Counted from the first letter of the stretch, positions 27,001 through 36,961 are shown. The stretch is 64,000 bases of DNA from Xanthomonas nasturtii (GCF_001660815.1 NZ_LYMI01000016.1:17404-81403); one strand, 5' to 3'. A program made the numbers and translations. Notes: generated by a model from the letters alone, not told the origin.

Positions 27001-29565
27001 TTACTCCTGCCGCCCAGGATCCACCGAGATCAAGCGGGTGGCATCCAGCAATGCGGCCGGCAGATGCATGCCGCCGGGTGCGACCAGGTAGCGCGGGCGC
27101 CAGGTCGGGGCGAACTTCGACTTGAAGCGACGCAAGCCGCTGAAGCCGTAGAAGCGCTCGCCGTGACGTGCCACCAGGCTGGCGAAGCGGTTCCAGCGTC
27201 CGGCCAGGCGGTGCTCTGCCAGCCCCGACAACGGCGCCATGCCCAGCGAGAACCGCGTGTAGCCATTGGCCTGGCCCCACAGGAACAACTCGATGAACAG
27301 GAAATCCATCGTGCCCTTCGGCGCCTGTGCGCTATGTCGCATCAGATCCACCGATAGTTCGCCGCCGGCCGGCGCCCACCACACGTTGGCGAATGCCACG
27401 ATCTGGCCTTCGGCCTCGGCCACTGCCACCGGGAAGCGCCGCAGGTAGTCCGCATCGAAGCTGCCTAGCGAAAAGCCTTTCTCTTCGCCGGCTTTTTCTT
27501 CCAGCCACTGCTCCGACACCTCGGCCAGACGCGGCAACACCGCGTCCACCTGTTCGGGTTGCAGCATGCGGAAGCTCAGGCCGCCGCGCTTGCCGCGGTT
27601 CCAGGCCTGGCGCAGATCGGCGCGGTCGCGACCCTCCAGGGTGAAACCTTCCAGCGGCACGATCGCTTCTTCGCCCAGCTTGACCAGGGTCAGCCCCATG
27701 TCGAGATAGGTCTGCCAGTACTTTTCGCCGACCTGGTAGAAGACCGGGCGCAGGCCCATGTGGTCGGCTTCTTCGCGGAAGCGCCAGATCAACGCGCGTG
27801 CCACCTCCGGCGGCCCCACCGGGTCGCCCATCGAGATCAGCGAGCCGCCGTAGCGCTGCATCATCACAAAGCCACGGCCCTGCTCATCAAGCAGGAAGGC
27901 CTTGTCGCCGGTCAACGCCAGGCAGGCCTGGGTGTCGGTGCTGATCTCCAGGATCGGTGCCAGCGTCTGCAGCGTCTTTGCATCGGCGGCCGGCATCGGG
28001 CGGCGCCCGCCACGTAGCAGGCGCGCCATGCCGAACACGATCACGCCCACGCACAGGATCAGCGCAGCGCGCAGCGCACGCGGCGCATTGGCCGAAGTGG
28101 CGAACTGCCACCACAGGTCGTTGCTGTATTCGACATGGCTGTAGACGAAGAACAACAGCCAGAAGGTGGCCACCAGCACCAGGCCCAGGTTGCTCAGCCA
28201 GCGCCACGACCAGGCTTCGTCCAGCAGCGCGCCCTGGCGGTAAAACTCGCGGCGTGCGGCCCACAGCGCAACCGCTGCCAGCGCCGCCGACAGCGACACC
28301 GAGATATGGCTGCCGCGCAGCAGCGACAGCGGCGGCAGCAGCACGCACACGCCCAGGGCCAGCATCCAGGCCGCATGGCTGCGGCGCTGCAGGCCCTGGC
28401 CGATCAGCAGCAGCAGCATGCCGCCCAGGCTGACCAGCAGATGCGATGTTTCGATCAGCGGCAACGGCGCCACTTCCTGGCGCGCGCGGGGCGTTGGCAG
28501 GGTGCCGTCGATCACCAGCGCCGCACCCACTGCAAACACTGCCAGCGCCAGAATCTGCGGCAGCCACGGGCGCAGCGCCTTCCACACCGTGCGCGCCGTG
28601 CTGGCGCTGGCGCGCACCGGCGCGCCCAGCCCGGAGGCGGCTGCCATCGCCACCGAGATCAGCAACGGCACGATGTAATAGGTCACCCGGTAGGCCAGCG
28701 CCGCCGCCAGGACTGCGGCGGGCGTGACATGCGGCAGCAGCTTGAGCAGGCTCCACTCGAACACACCCAGACCGGCCGGCACGGTGGAGATCAGGCCGGC
28801 CACCACCGCCACCAGCCAGATGCCGATAAAGCCGAAGTAGCCGGTGCCCGGGTCCGGCGGCAGCAATACGTAGAACGCCGCCGCAGCCAGGCCCAGTTCG
28901 ACCACGCTGAGCGCGGTGACGCCCAGCACGGTGGTGCGGTCGGGTAGCCAGAACCGGTGGCTGCGGATGCCGAACTCGCGGCCCTGGCGGCCGACCAGCA
29001 CCAGCATGGCGACATAGCCGACCATCAGGCCGATGCCGGCGATGCGGATGGCCTGGGCGGTGATCGGCAACGCGCGTGCGGCCGCTTCCGGTTCCAGCAT
29101 CAAGGCCAGGCCAAGCAACACCCATGCGCCGAAGATGAAACCCAGCGTACTCATCAGCACCACCTGGCCGATCTCGGCCAGGGTCAACCCCACGCTGCCG
29201 TAGCCGCGCAGCCGCACTGCGCCGCCGGTGAGTGCGGCAAAGCCCAGGGTCTGCCCGACCGCATGCGCCATGAAGGCGGTGATGCCCACCCGCGCCGGAT
29301 GCAGCCGCTTGCCGGTGCGCTTGAGTCCCACCCAGTCGAAGCCCACCAGGCACGCATAGCTGCTCAAGCCGAGCAGCAGCGTCAGCGCGATCTGCCCCGC
29401 GCCCAGCGCACGGAACGCCTGCCGGATCTGGCGATAGCCGTGGTCGGTGAACTGCGAAGACAGCGCATGCAGGGCCATCGCCAGGATCGCCAGGCTGATG
29501 ATCACCGGCAGGGCGCGACGCCAACCGCTGGCGGGCGTTTCGGAAGACACGGGGGTATCCGTCAT
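27001..29565 (-). CDS. mprF: Bifunctional lysylphosphatidylglycerol synthase/flippase (MprF)
   Basis: 854 residues from the ATG at 29565 (the frame extends further up without support). The N-terminal two thirds hold about 12-14 membrane helices forming the flippase, including GLGVFEWSLLKLLPH. The cytoplasmic C-terminal domain, about residues 560-854, is the DUF2156 transferase with ISMGDPVGPPEVARALIWRF and GTMDFLFIELFLWGQANGY. It transfers lysine or alanine from aminoacyl-tRNA to phosphatidylglycerol and flips the product, lowering surface negative charge and sensitivity to cationic peptides. The convergent AcvB-like hydrolase would reverse the modification. Confidence 0.92.
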   Translation of the reverse strand: MTDTPVSSETPASGWRRALPVIISLAILAMALHALSSQFTDHGYRQIRQAFRALGAGQIALTLLLGLSSYACLVGFDWVGLKRTGKRLHPARVGITAFMAHAVGQTLGFAALTGGAVRLRGYGSVGLTLAEIGQVVLMSTLGFIFGAWVLLGLALMLEPEAAARALPITAQAIRIAGIGLMVGYVAMLVLVGRQGREFGIRSHRFWLPDRTTVLGVTALSVVELGLAAAAFYVLLPPDPGTGYFGFIGIWLVAVVAGLISTVPAGLGVFEWSLLKLLPHVTPAAVLAAALAYRVTYYIVPLLISVAMAAASGLGAPVRASASTARTVWKALRPWLPQILALAVFAVGAALVIDGTLPTPRARQEVAPLPLIETSHLLVSLGGMLLLLIGQGLQRRSHAAWMLALGVCVLLPPLSLLRGSHISVSLSAALAAVALWAARREFYRQGALLDEAWSWRWLSNLGLVLVATFWLLFFVYSHVEYSNDLWWQFATSANAPRALRAALILCVGVIVFGMARLLRGGRRPMPAADAKTLQTLAPILEISTDTQACLALTGDKAFLLDEQGRGFVMMQRYGGSLISMGDPVGPPEVARALIWRFREEADHMGLRPVFYQVGEKYWQTYLDMGLTLVKLGEEAIVPLEGFTLEGRDRADLRQAWNRGKRGGLSFRMLQPEQVDAVLPRLAEVSEQWLEEKAGEEKGFSLGSFDADYLRRFPVAVAEAEGQIVAFANVWWAPAGGELSVDLMRHSAQAPKGTMDFLFIELFLWGQANGYTRFSLGMAPLSGLAEHRLAGRWNRFASLVARHGERFYGFSGLRRFKSKFAPTWRPRYLVAPGGMHLPAALLDATRLISVDPGRQE

Positions 29566-29828
29566 GAGGGCAACGGGTTCTGCTGAAAGGGAAGGAGGGC
29601 GCATGCACGAGGTGTGCCGCGCGCGCGTCTGCAGTGCATGGGCCGGTGGGGTTGAAGGTGCATGCAGCGTGATCGCGACGGTGCCGACATCAAGTGAACG
29701 CGTGGTTCGATCGTGCCGACACAGTGTCGGTGCAGGCCGGCCGCGCGCATCATAGGGCAAAGCCGCACACACGTGCCGCGCGAACAACACAGGACCGCCA
29801 TGACAGTTGGAAGGCAGACAGGCTGCTG

Positions 29829-30536
29829 ATGCTCCATCAACAGGATTTCCCAACGTTCGCGCACACTGCGCGGACCCGGCCGCCGCGTTGGAGCGGCTAC
29901 GCCGGCAGCATTGCCGCCGTTTCCGGCGTGGCCTTCATCGGGCTGGTGCTGGTGCTGCAATGGCTGCGTCGCGATCTGTGGTGGGTGGAGGCGCAACTGA
30001 GCGCCTATCTGCACGGTCCTCACGGTTTGCTGCTGCGCACCGCTTATTGCCTGCTGGCCGCCAGCATGGCGTGGCTGGCGCTTGGCCTGTACGCGGCGCT
30101 GGTGCCGGCCGCGCGCAGCCGCACGGTGCTGGGTCTGTTCTGGATGGCGGCGGTGGGCTTGTGCCTGGTGTCGATCGGCGACAGCTGGATGCCCGAGCTG
30201 GCGCCGGAGGCGGCCAAGATGGTGCATGTGCTGTCGGCGGACATGACGTTCCTGTGCGTGATTGCCGCGGTGTTGCTGCAATCGTGGTATCTGCGCCGCG
30301 ATCCGCTGTGGCGCGCGCAGTTTCCTGCGGCCTTCGTACTCGGCTGCGCGGCGTTTGCGGTGTTGCTGTTCCACGTCACCGTGACCAGCGCGCCGCTGGG
30401 CATCAGCCAGAAGATCGCCATCGTGCTGATCGTGGTCTGGATGGTGCGCGCGGGCTCGTGGCTGGCGCACTGCGTGCGCGACGGGGCTGCACGGTTGCCG
30501 CATTCGCGGGACAATGCGCGCGTCAATCAACCGTAG
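29829..30536 (+). CDS. DUF998-type membrane protein
   Basis: 235 residues from the ATG at 29829. About six helices are seen: residues near 27-47, 70-92, 97-117, 130-150, 165-185 and 192-212. After helix 1 comes LWWVEAQLSAYLHGPHGLLL, and the family-type SIGDSWMPE follows helix 3. The topology and length match DUF998 proteins of the inner membrane, whose role is unknown. It is followed after 10 bp by ridA, and so may be co-transcribed with it. Confidence 0.75.
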   Translation: MLHQQDFPTFAHTARTRPPRWSGYAGSIAAVSGVAFIGLVLVLQWLRRDLWWVEAQLSAYLHGPHGLLLRTAYCLLAASMAWLALGLYAALVPAARSRTVLGLFWMAAVGLCLVSIGDSWMPELAPEAAKMVHVLSADMTFLCVIAAVLLQSWYLRRDPLWRAQFPAAFVLGCAAFAVLLFHVTVTSAPLGISQKIAIVLIVVWMVRAGSWLAHCVRDGAARLPHSRDNARVNQP

Positions 30537-30546
30537 GAAGTCTGAA

Positions 30547-30894
30547 ATGCTGCAGCGATTCGATGCGGGTCCGCGTATGTCCGAAATGACCGTCCATGCC
30601 GGTGTGTGTTACCTGGCGGGCCAGATTGCCGATGACACCAGCGAAGACATCACCGGGCAGACCCGCCAGGTGCTGGGCGAGATCGACAAGCTGCTGGCGC
30701 TGGCGGCCAGCGACAAGACCAAGATCCTGCGTGCGGAAATCTTCCTCGCCGACATCGCCGATTTCGACGGCATGAACGCCGCCTGGGACGAGTGGGTACC
30801 GCACGGCTTCACGCCTGCCCGTGCCACCGTCGAAGCGAAGTTGGCGCGGCCGGAGTGGAAGGTGGAAATCGTGATCACCGCTGCGGCGGGCTGA
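30547..30894 (+). CDS. RidA-family protein
   Basis: 115 residues with ribosome-binding site AGGAAG and ATG at 30547. It shows CYLAGQIADDTSEDITGQTRQ, KILRAEIFLADIADFDGMN and the C-terminal TPARATVEAKLARPEWKVEI. The catalytic-type Arg of RidA (R in PARATV) and the late Glu (WKVEIVI) are present. RidA enzymes hydrolyse reactive enamines/imines from PLP enzymes. It is the shorter Rid-type variant with a hydrophilic N-terminus, so the exact subgroup is uncertain. Confidence 0.88.
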   Translation: MLQRFDAGPRMSEMTVHAGVCYLAGQIADDTSEDITGQTRQVLGEIDKLLALAASDKTKILRAEIFLADIADFDGMNAAWDEWVPHGFTPARATVEAKLARPEWKVEIVITAAAG

Positions 30895-31129
30895 TCGCCG
30901 GGCGGCGCGCCGATCGCGAGGCGATCGCGCGCGCCGACGTCGTGTCATCTGCGCACCTGCAATCGGCATCGTATTGCAGCGTTGTCCGCACACAGGTGCA
31001 ATACCCGGTTTGCGCGCCGGCTTGGTCACATCGCCACCGCGCTTGCTGAAGCGCCAGCCTGAGTGAAGCGCCGAGATGACGGCTGCCATGTTTGCAGGCG
31101 GCAACCTCGTCACGGCGCGCGCTGCGCGA

Positions 31130-32200
31130 TCAGCGCTTGACGAAGCGGTAATGCGCCACGCCCCATTCGCGGCCCTGGTTGTAGCCGAACAGCTCCGCGC
31201 AGGCCAGCCAGAACATGCGCCAGCGCTGCCACCAGCGCTGTGCGTCATCGCCGTAGGTCTGCTTCAGCAGCGGCATGATCTGGTCGCGATGGCGGTCCTG
31301 ATTTTCCAGCCAGGCATTGGCGGTCTTTTCGTAATGCTCGCCCGACAGCACCCAGCGTTGTTCGATCACCACGTCCTGCTGGAAATGCAGCAAGGTATCG
31401 GCCGCCGGCATCAGCCCGCCGGTGAAGAAATGCCGGCCCATCCAGTTGTCTTCGCCGGCCACTTCGAACGGGTAGGCCAGATCGCGGTGGCAGAAGATAT
31501 GCACGAACAACTTGCCGCCCGGTGCCAGCCAGCTGCCGACGCGCGCGAGCAGCTCGCGGTAGTTACGCATGTGCTCGAACATCTCCACCGACACCACGCG
31601 ATCGAAGTTGCCCGGCGGCAGCGCCAGCGCGTTGACGTCGGCGGTGATCACCTGCACGTTGCCCAGCCCGCGCACGCGGCACTGCTCCAGAATATGTGCG
31701 CGCTGCGGCCGTGAGTTGGAAACCGCAGTGATGCTGGCACCCGGATAGCGCTCGGCCATCCACAGGGTCAACGAGCCCCAGCCGCAACCCAGCTCCAGAA
31801 TGCGCTGGCCATCGGCCAGTTCGGCGCGTTCGCCATACAGCGCCAGCATGCGCTCTTCGGCCGCATCCAGATCCGGTGTGCTCGCGTCCCAATAGCAGCT
31901 GCTGTACTTCAGCCGCTTGCCCAGGCACAGGGTGAAGAACTGCGGCGGCAATTCGTAATGCTGGCGATTGGCCGCGTCGGTTTCGATCGCGATGGCGCTG
32001 GCACGCAGGCTGTCGATGAAGGCGCGCTGGCGTTCGCCGTTGGCATCGGCATCGTTGCCGCGCTCATCGCGCAGGCGTTGTGCGCACAGGCGACGGATGC
32101 CGTAGCGCAACGCGGCGTCGGGCAACACGCCGGATTCGGCAAGCCGGGTGGCGAAGGATTCTTCGGGCTGCGTGGAGGGCGGGACGGTGACGGTAGACAT
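31130..32200 (-). CDS. Cfa-like SAM-dependent methyltransferase, last gene of lipid operon
   Basis: 356 residues from the ATG at 32200, preceded by GGAGAG; the frame to 32893 overlaps the gene upstream and is rejected. The SAM site ILELGCGWGSLTLWMAERYP, the acidic loop AVSNSRPQRAHILEQC and the post-motif VSVEMFEHMRNYRELL match the mycolic/cyclopropane synthase superfamily. Family enzymes methylate or cyclopropanate acyl-chain double bonds, and the substrate side has LKYSSCYWD. It is 17 bp behind the DUF1295 gene and is a paralogue of the Cfa at 33539-34834, but the acyl-side residues differ, so a different product is likely. Confidence 0.88.
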   Translation of the reverse strand: MSTVTVPPSTQPEESFATRLAESGVLPDAALRYGIRRLCAQRLRDERGNDADANGERQRAFIDSLRASAIAIETDAANRQHYELPPQFFTLCLGKRLKYSSCYWDASTPDLDAAEERMLALYGERAELADGQRILELGCGWGSLTLWMAERYPGASITAVSNSRPQRAHILEQCRVRGLGNVQVITADVNALALPPGNFDRVVSVEMFEHMRNYRELLARVGSWLAPGGKLFVHIFCHRDLAYPFEVAGEDNWMGRHFFTGGLMPAADTLLHFQQDVVIEQRWVLSGEHYEKTANAWLENQDRHRDQIMPLLKQTYGDDAQRWWQRWRMFWLACAELFGYNQGREWGVAHYRFVKR

Positions 32201-32217
32201 GCAACTCTCCAGGCAAC

Positions 32218-33000
32218 TCAGGACGAAGGGGGAAGCGGAAAGAACGCGCTGGTGCTGCGCTGATACTGGGCGTAATCCTCGCCACGCGAGCGCAGCGCCT
32301 GCTGCTCGGTGTAAGGAATGCCGGTGAAGCGATACAGAAACACGAACATCACCACCGGCCCGAGCGCGCATAGCGCCAGCGGCCACGGGCCGGCACCGAC
32401 GGCCAGCGCCAGGTAGGCGAACCAGTGCACGAACTCGAAGAAGTAATTGGGGTGGCGCGAATAGCGCCACAGCCCGCTGCGGCAGGTCTTGCCGCGATTG
32501 GCCGGGTTGGCCTTGTGCGCCGACAGCTGCCGGTCGGCCAGCGCCTCGCCACCGACCGCGATCAACCACACCACAATCGCGATGGCGCTCCACACGCTCC
32601 AGTCGGGATTCGGGTTGCTTGCCGCGGCCAGAAATGGCACCGCAAACAGCACCACCACCACCGCCTGGGCCAGGAAGAAACCGAGGAATTTGCTCTGGCT
32701 GCCATTCCAGTGCTCGCGCAACGCGCGGTAGCGGCCATCTTCGTGCGGGTCCCCGAACACGCGTACGCCCAGATGCAGCGCCAGGCGCGCACCCCACACA
32801 CCGCCAAGCACTGCCACCAGCACGCGCGGCAGCAGCGCACCGTCGGACATCCACGCGCAATACGACGCAGCCACCGCCAGACAGCTCGCCCACAACACAT
32901 CGACCAGGCCGGCGTTACCGCTGCGGCGTTGCCACAGCCAGCCGATCAGCATCACCCCACTTGCGAACACGCCCACATGCAGCAGCGGCCAGGCATTCAT
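32218..33000 (-). CDS. DUF1295 membrane protein (steroid 5-alpha-reductase fold)
   Basis: 260 residues from the ATG at 33000, overlapping the stop of the upstream DUF2878 gene by 4 bp. Six or seven helices, with the DUF1295 signature GLWRYSRHPNYFFEFVHWFA near residues 180-200 and ending YAQYQRSTSAFFPLPPSS. The fold reduces double bonds in sterols and polyprenols; in this operon a double-bond reductase acting on a fatty acyl chain is a reasonable inference. No NADPH motif is separately identifiable. Confidence 0.88.
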   Translation of the reverse strand: MNAWPLLHVGVFASGVMLIGWLWQRRSGNAGLVDVLWASCLAVAASYCAWMSDGALLPRVLVAVLGGVWGARLALHLGVRVFGDPHEDGRYRALREHWNGSQSKFLGFFLAQAVVVVLFAVPFLAAASNPNPDWSVWSAIAIVVWLIAVGGEALADRQLSAHKANPANRGKTCRSGLWRYSRHPNYFFEFVHWFAYLALAVGAGPWPLALCALGPVVMFVFLYRFTGIPYTEQQALRSRGEDYAQYQRSTSAFFPLPPSS

Positions 33001-33542
33001 TGCAATTCTCCGGTGATGTGCTCCGGCAATGGTCGCGCCAGCCGGCGTGCATACAGCGACAACACGCCGCAGGCCACGCCCCAGCCGATGCCTACGGCAA
33101 GCACGGCGTGCAGGTAGGGCGCCTGAAATTCCACCGCGTGCCAGCTGCGTTGCGCCAGCCAATACGAGAACGGCCCGAAGATGGCGCCGAGCACTACCGC
33201 CAGCCACGGCCGCTGCATCACCGCGGCCAGCGAATGATTGAGGGTGAGCGCAAAGCCCAGCCACAACGCCAGGATCCACGGCGGTGCCAGCAGGCTGCCC
33301 GGCCATGGCGCGGCGTAGCGCACCCAATTGCCTGCGGCGAGCGTGGTGTCCAGCAACAATCCCAGCGATAACGCCGCGGTCATCAACTGCACATCGCCCG
33401 GCGCGCGGCGCGACGGCCACAGCTGATACAGCGCGAATACGGCCAGTGCCAGCAGCGCCGGCCAAGTGCGCGCATGTGCAGCGGCACTGACCGCCACCAG
33501 CCACAGCACCTGCAGGCCAAGGTAGTTGCCGAGCTGTTTCAT
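32997..33542 (-). CDS. DUF2878 membrane protein
   Basis: 181 residues from the ATG at 33542, overlapping both neighbours by 4 bp. About five helices: MKQLGNYLGLQVLWLVAVSA, WPALLALAVFALYQLWPS, LMTAALSLGLLLDTTLAAGN, PPWILALWLGFALTLNHSL and a last one near residue 150. The family is known from gene clusters with Cfa, but its activity is unknown. It is an inner-membrane protein that may position the modification enzymes. Confidence 0.85.
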   Translation of the reverse strand: MKQLGNYLGLQVLWLVAVSAAAHARTWPALLALAVFALYQLWPSRRAPGDVQLMTAALSLGLLLDTTLAAGNWVRYAAPWPGSLLAPPWILALWLGFALTLNHSLAAVMQRPWLAVVLGAIFGPFSYWLAQRSWHAVEFQAPYLHAVLAVGIGWGVACGVLSLYARRLARPLPEHITGELQ

Positions 33543-34834
33543 GCGTCGGTGGCAAGGCCTGGCACGAACTGCGGCGGGCGTGCGCCGGGCTTGCTCAGCC
33601 ACAAATGCACATCGCCGATCGAGCGTTCCAGAAAACCGGCTTCGCAATAGGCCAGATAGAACTCCCACATGCGGATGAAGCGTTCGTCGTAGCCCAGCGC
33701 ACGCACCTGCGGCAACTGCGCCATGAAGCGTTGCCGCCATGCGCGCAAGGTCAGCGCATAGCTGGGGCCGATATCTTCCAGATTGAACAGGCGCAGATCG
33801 CTGGCGCGCGCAACCGCGCCGGTCATCGCCGCCACCGAAGGAATGAAGCTGCCCGGGAAGATATGCCGTTTGATGAAGTCTACCGAGTGCAGGGCCTGTT
33901 TATAGCGATGGTCTTCGATGGTGATGGCCTGGATCAGCGCCTCGCCATCGTCGGCCAGCAGGCTGCCGACCTTGGCGAAGTACGTGTTCAGATACTGGTG
34001 GCCGATCGCTTCGATCATCTCGATCGACACCACGCGGTCGAAGCGGCCTTCCAGATCGCGGTAGTCGCGCAACAACACCGTCACCCGGTCGCTCAGACCG
34101 GCTGCGGCGATACGTTGCGTGGCCAGTTCGAACTGCTCGCGCGAGATGGTGGTGGTGGTGACGCGGCAGCCGTGGGCGCGCGCGGCATGCAGCGCGAAAC
34201 CACCCCAGCCGGTGCCGATCTCCACCACATGGTGGTGCGGGCCCAGGCGCAGTTTCTGGCAGATGCGTTCGAGCTTGCGCGTGGCCGCTCGCTCCAGCGC
34301 CGCTTCGCACTGCGCTTCTTCGCCATCGACGAAGATGGCCGACGAATACATCAGGTTTTCATCGAGAAACAGCTTGAACAGCGGGTTGCCCAGATCGTAG
34401 TGCGCGGCGATGTTGCGCCGGCTGCCGCTGCGGGTATTGCGCGCGAACGTATGCAGGCTGCGCATGGCCCAGCCGCCCACACGCGCGGTGCCGGTCTCCA
34501 TCGCATCCAGCCGCTCGCGGTTGCGCAGCAGCAGCCGCATCAAGGCCACCAGGTCGTCGCACTGCCACTGCCCATCCATGTACGACTCGCCCGCACCGAC
34601 GCTGCCGTTGAGCGCAGCCTGGCGATAGAAACCGGGGTCGATCACGCGCAGTTGCATGTGCAGGGCATCGGCGCCGGTGGCCGTACCCAGCGTGGTGACT
34701 GCGCCGGCTTCATGCAGGCGCAGCTGCCCGTCGCGCAGCTCGCCGAGCGTGGCCAGCAGGCGCTTGCGCAGCAGGCGGTCCGTCCAGGAGGCCGCGCGCG
34801 GCGTAGCGTGATCGGGCAGGGACGTAGCGCTCAT
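33539..34834 (-). CDS. cfa: Cyclopropane-fatty-acyl-phospholipid synthase
   Basis: 431 residues from the ATG at 34834, overlapping the DUF1365 gene by ATGA. Markers of Cfa: YDLGNPLFKLFLDENLMYSS, the SAM loop VVEIGTGWGGFALHAA, VTTTTISREQFELATQ, VSIEMIEAIGHQYLNTYF and KQALHSVDFIKRHIFPGSFI. The enzyme adds a methylene or methyl group from SAM to unsaturated acyl chains of membrane phospholipids. In the operon it follows the flavoprotein and DUF1365, a common neighbour set for ECF-controlled Cfa genes. Confidence 0.93.
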   Translation of the reverse strand: MSATSLPDHATPRAASWTDRLLRKRLLATLGELRDGQLRLHEAGAVTTLGTATGADALHMQLRVIDPGFYRQAALNGSVGAGESYMDGQWQCDDLVALMRLLLRNRERLDAMETGTARVGGWAMRSLHTFARNTRSGSRRNIAAHYDLGNPLFKLFLDENLMYSSAIFVDGEEAQCEAALERAATRKLERICQKLRLGPHHHVVEIGTGWGGFALHAARAHGCRVTTTTISREQFELATQRIAAAGLSDRVTVLLRDYRDLEGRFDRVVSIEMIEAIGHQYLNTYFAKVGSLLADDGEALIQAITIEDHRYKQALHSVDFIKRHIFPGSFIPSVAAMTGAVARASDLRLFNLEDIGPSYALTLRAWRQRFMAQLPQVRALGYDERFIRMWEFYLAYCEAGFLERSIGDVHLWLSKPGARPPQFVPGLATDA

Positions 34835-35715
34835 CGGGGTTCTCGCACAGGCGGGTGAGGGTGGTCGTGGACCGGGTTGCCGCGTAACCACAGGCGCAAG
34901 GCCTGCCAGTGAATGGCGATCACCACCCAGACCGTCATCAACGGATAGGCCAGCAAGGTGCGCGCCAGGTTGCGCCCGGTGAGCGGTTGGCGTTGCAGCA
35001 CCAGGGTGGCGTCGAAGCGGCGCGTGCCGCTGTTGTCGATTGCCCCGCCGGCGTCGTCGCCACTTGCGTCCAGCACATCCATGTGTACGCGCAACTGCGC
35101 ATCCGGCACGCTGAAGCGCCAGTCGTAGCGGTGCTGCATGCCCATGAACGGCGAGACGTGGAAGCGCTTGTCGAAGCGCCATGCGTGCACATCGCGGTGC
35201 GTGCGCGCCTGCGCCACCGGCAGCACATAGGTATGGCGCTGCTGCCAGGGCGTGTTGGTGATTTCCGCCACGATCCAGCGCAGGCCGTCGTGGCGATCGA
35301 AGCAGTAGTAGAAGCTGACCGGGTTGAACACGTGGCCGAAGTAGCGCAGATGGGTCAATAGCCGAATCGCACCCTCCGGGCGCTCGCCGGTGTGCGCCTG
35401 CACGCAATCGCGTACCGCCTGATCCAACGGAACCTGCGCATCGCCCAGGTAATCGCTACGCCGGAACTGCGCCAGGTTGGCGCGCCCCACCGACCATAAC
35501 CAACGCTGTGCGAATACCTGATCCAGCTCGGACAGGTCCAGGTACATCAGGAACAGGCGATAGCGGAAATGCAGCGCCTTGGGCAGGAATCGGCGATGCC
35601 GCACCCAGCCGGTGTAGATCGCGCTGCGCAACGGAGCCGCCACGCGGCCGGCACCGCTGCCCTCGGTGGGAGGCAACGGCACTGCGTCGGTGTGGGCTTC
35701 GCGCAGCAGCTGCAT
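34831..35715 (-). CDS. DUF1365 family protein
   Basis: 294 residues from the ATG at 35715, which shares one base with the stop of the amine-oxidase gene. Family stretches: IYTGWVRHRRFLPKALHFRY near the start, LLTHLRYFGHVFNPVSFYYC, EITNTPWQQRHTYVLP and KRFHVSPFMGMQHRYDWRFS. One membrane helix lies near the C-terminus (residues about 255-275). DUF1365 proteins sit beside FAD amine-oxidase-like and Cfa genes in many proteobacteria; the activity is unknown. Confidence 0.9.
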   Translation of the reverse strand: MQLLREAHTDAVPLPPTEGSGAGRVAAPLRSAIYTGWVRHRRFLPKALHFRYRLFLMYLDLSELDQVFAQRWLWSVGRANLAQFRRSDYLGDAQVPLDQAVRDCVQAHTGERPEGAIRLLTHLRYFGHVFNPVSFYYCFDRHDGLRWIVAEITNTPWQQRHTYVLPVAQARTHRDVHAWRFDKRFHVSPFMGMQHRYDWRFSVPDAQLRVHMDVLDASGDDAGGAIDNSGTRRFDATLVLQRQPLTGRNLARTLLAYPLMTVWVVIAIHWQALRLWLRGNPVHDHPHPPVREPR

Positions 35716-36961
35716 TACCAGTGCACCCCCAGGCCATGCGCAACGTCCACGCCGCTGCGCAGGCCGTCTTCGTGAAAGCCGAAGCCCCACGCCGCGCCGG
35801 CAAACCAGGTGTGCTGCACGCCCTGGATTTCGGCCTTGCGCGTCTGCGCAGCCAGTGCGGCCGCGTTCTGTACCGGGTGGCGATAGCGCATGCGCCGCAG
35901 CACTTTACCGGGGTCGATATCGTGGTCGCGGTTGAGGCTGACGATGAACGGCTGCGGCGAAGCGATCGACTGCAATGCGTTCATCCAGTAACTCACCGTG
36001 CACGCCGCGTTCGGGTCTACCGGCACGTGCGCGTTCCATGCGGCCCAGGCGCGCTTGTCGCGCGGCAGCACGCTGGCGTCGGTATGCAGCACGGTGTCGT
36101 TGTCCTGGTAGGTGATGCCGCCAAGGATCTGCTGTTCGGCAGGCGTGGCATCGCTGAGCAAAGCCAGCGCATCGTCGGCATGGCAGGCCAGCACCACATG
36201 GTCGAAATGTTCTTCGCCACGCAACGAACTCAAGGTCACGCCGTTGGGCGCGCGGCGGATCGAGTGCACCGGCGTGGACAGGCGTTCGATCACCTGCCAA
36301 CGCCGCCGCAGCGCACGCACATAGCTGTTGGATCCGCCACGCACCACCTGCCACTGCGGGCGACCGCTGAGTTGCAGCATGTGGTGATTGGCCATGAAGC
36401 CGATCAGCTGGCCCATCGGGAATTCGAGAATGATCTGCGAGGGCGACGACCACAGCGCCGAGGCCATCGGTACCAGATGCTGGTCGCGAAACGCCTCCGA
36501 ATAGCCGTGCCGCTGCAGGTAGGCGCCCAGCGTGCTGAAGCGCTCATCGCTGTGCAGCACCGCCGGTGCCTGGCGATAGAAGCGGCGCAGGTCGGCCAGC
36601 ATGCCCCAGAAGCGCGGGCTGAGCAGATTGCGCGGCTGGCAGAACAAGCCGCTCAGGCTGCCGGCGTTGTATTCCAGCCCGCTGCGCGCATCGTGCACCG
36701 AAAAGCTCATCGTGGTTGGCTGCGCACACACGTCCAGCTCGGCAAACATGCGCGTGAGCAGCGGATAGTGCTGCGGGTTGAACACGATGAAGCCGCTGTC
36801 CACCGCGTAACGCTGGCCCTCCAGCTGGATGTCGTGGGTATGCGTGTGCCCGCCAAGGTAATCCGACGCTTCGAACAAGGTCACTTCATAGCGCCGCGAC
36901 AACAGCCACGCCGCGCCGAGGCCGGCGATTCCGCTGCCGACCACGGCAATCCTGCCTTCGC

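Noticed and set aside
32218..33555. Reading the DUF1295 gene as a 445-codon protein
   Set aside because: The extension runs through the DUF2878 gene in another frame; ATG at 33000 gives the family length and the typical 4-bp overlap.
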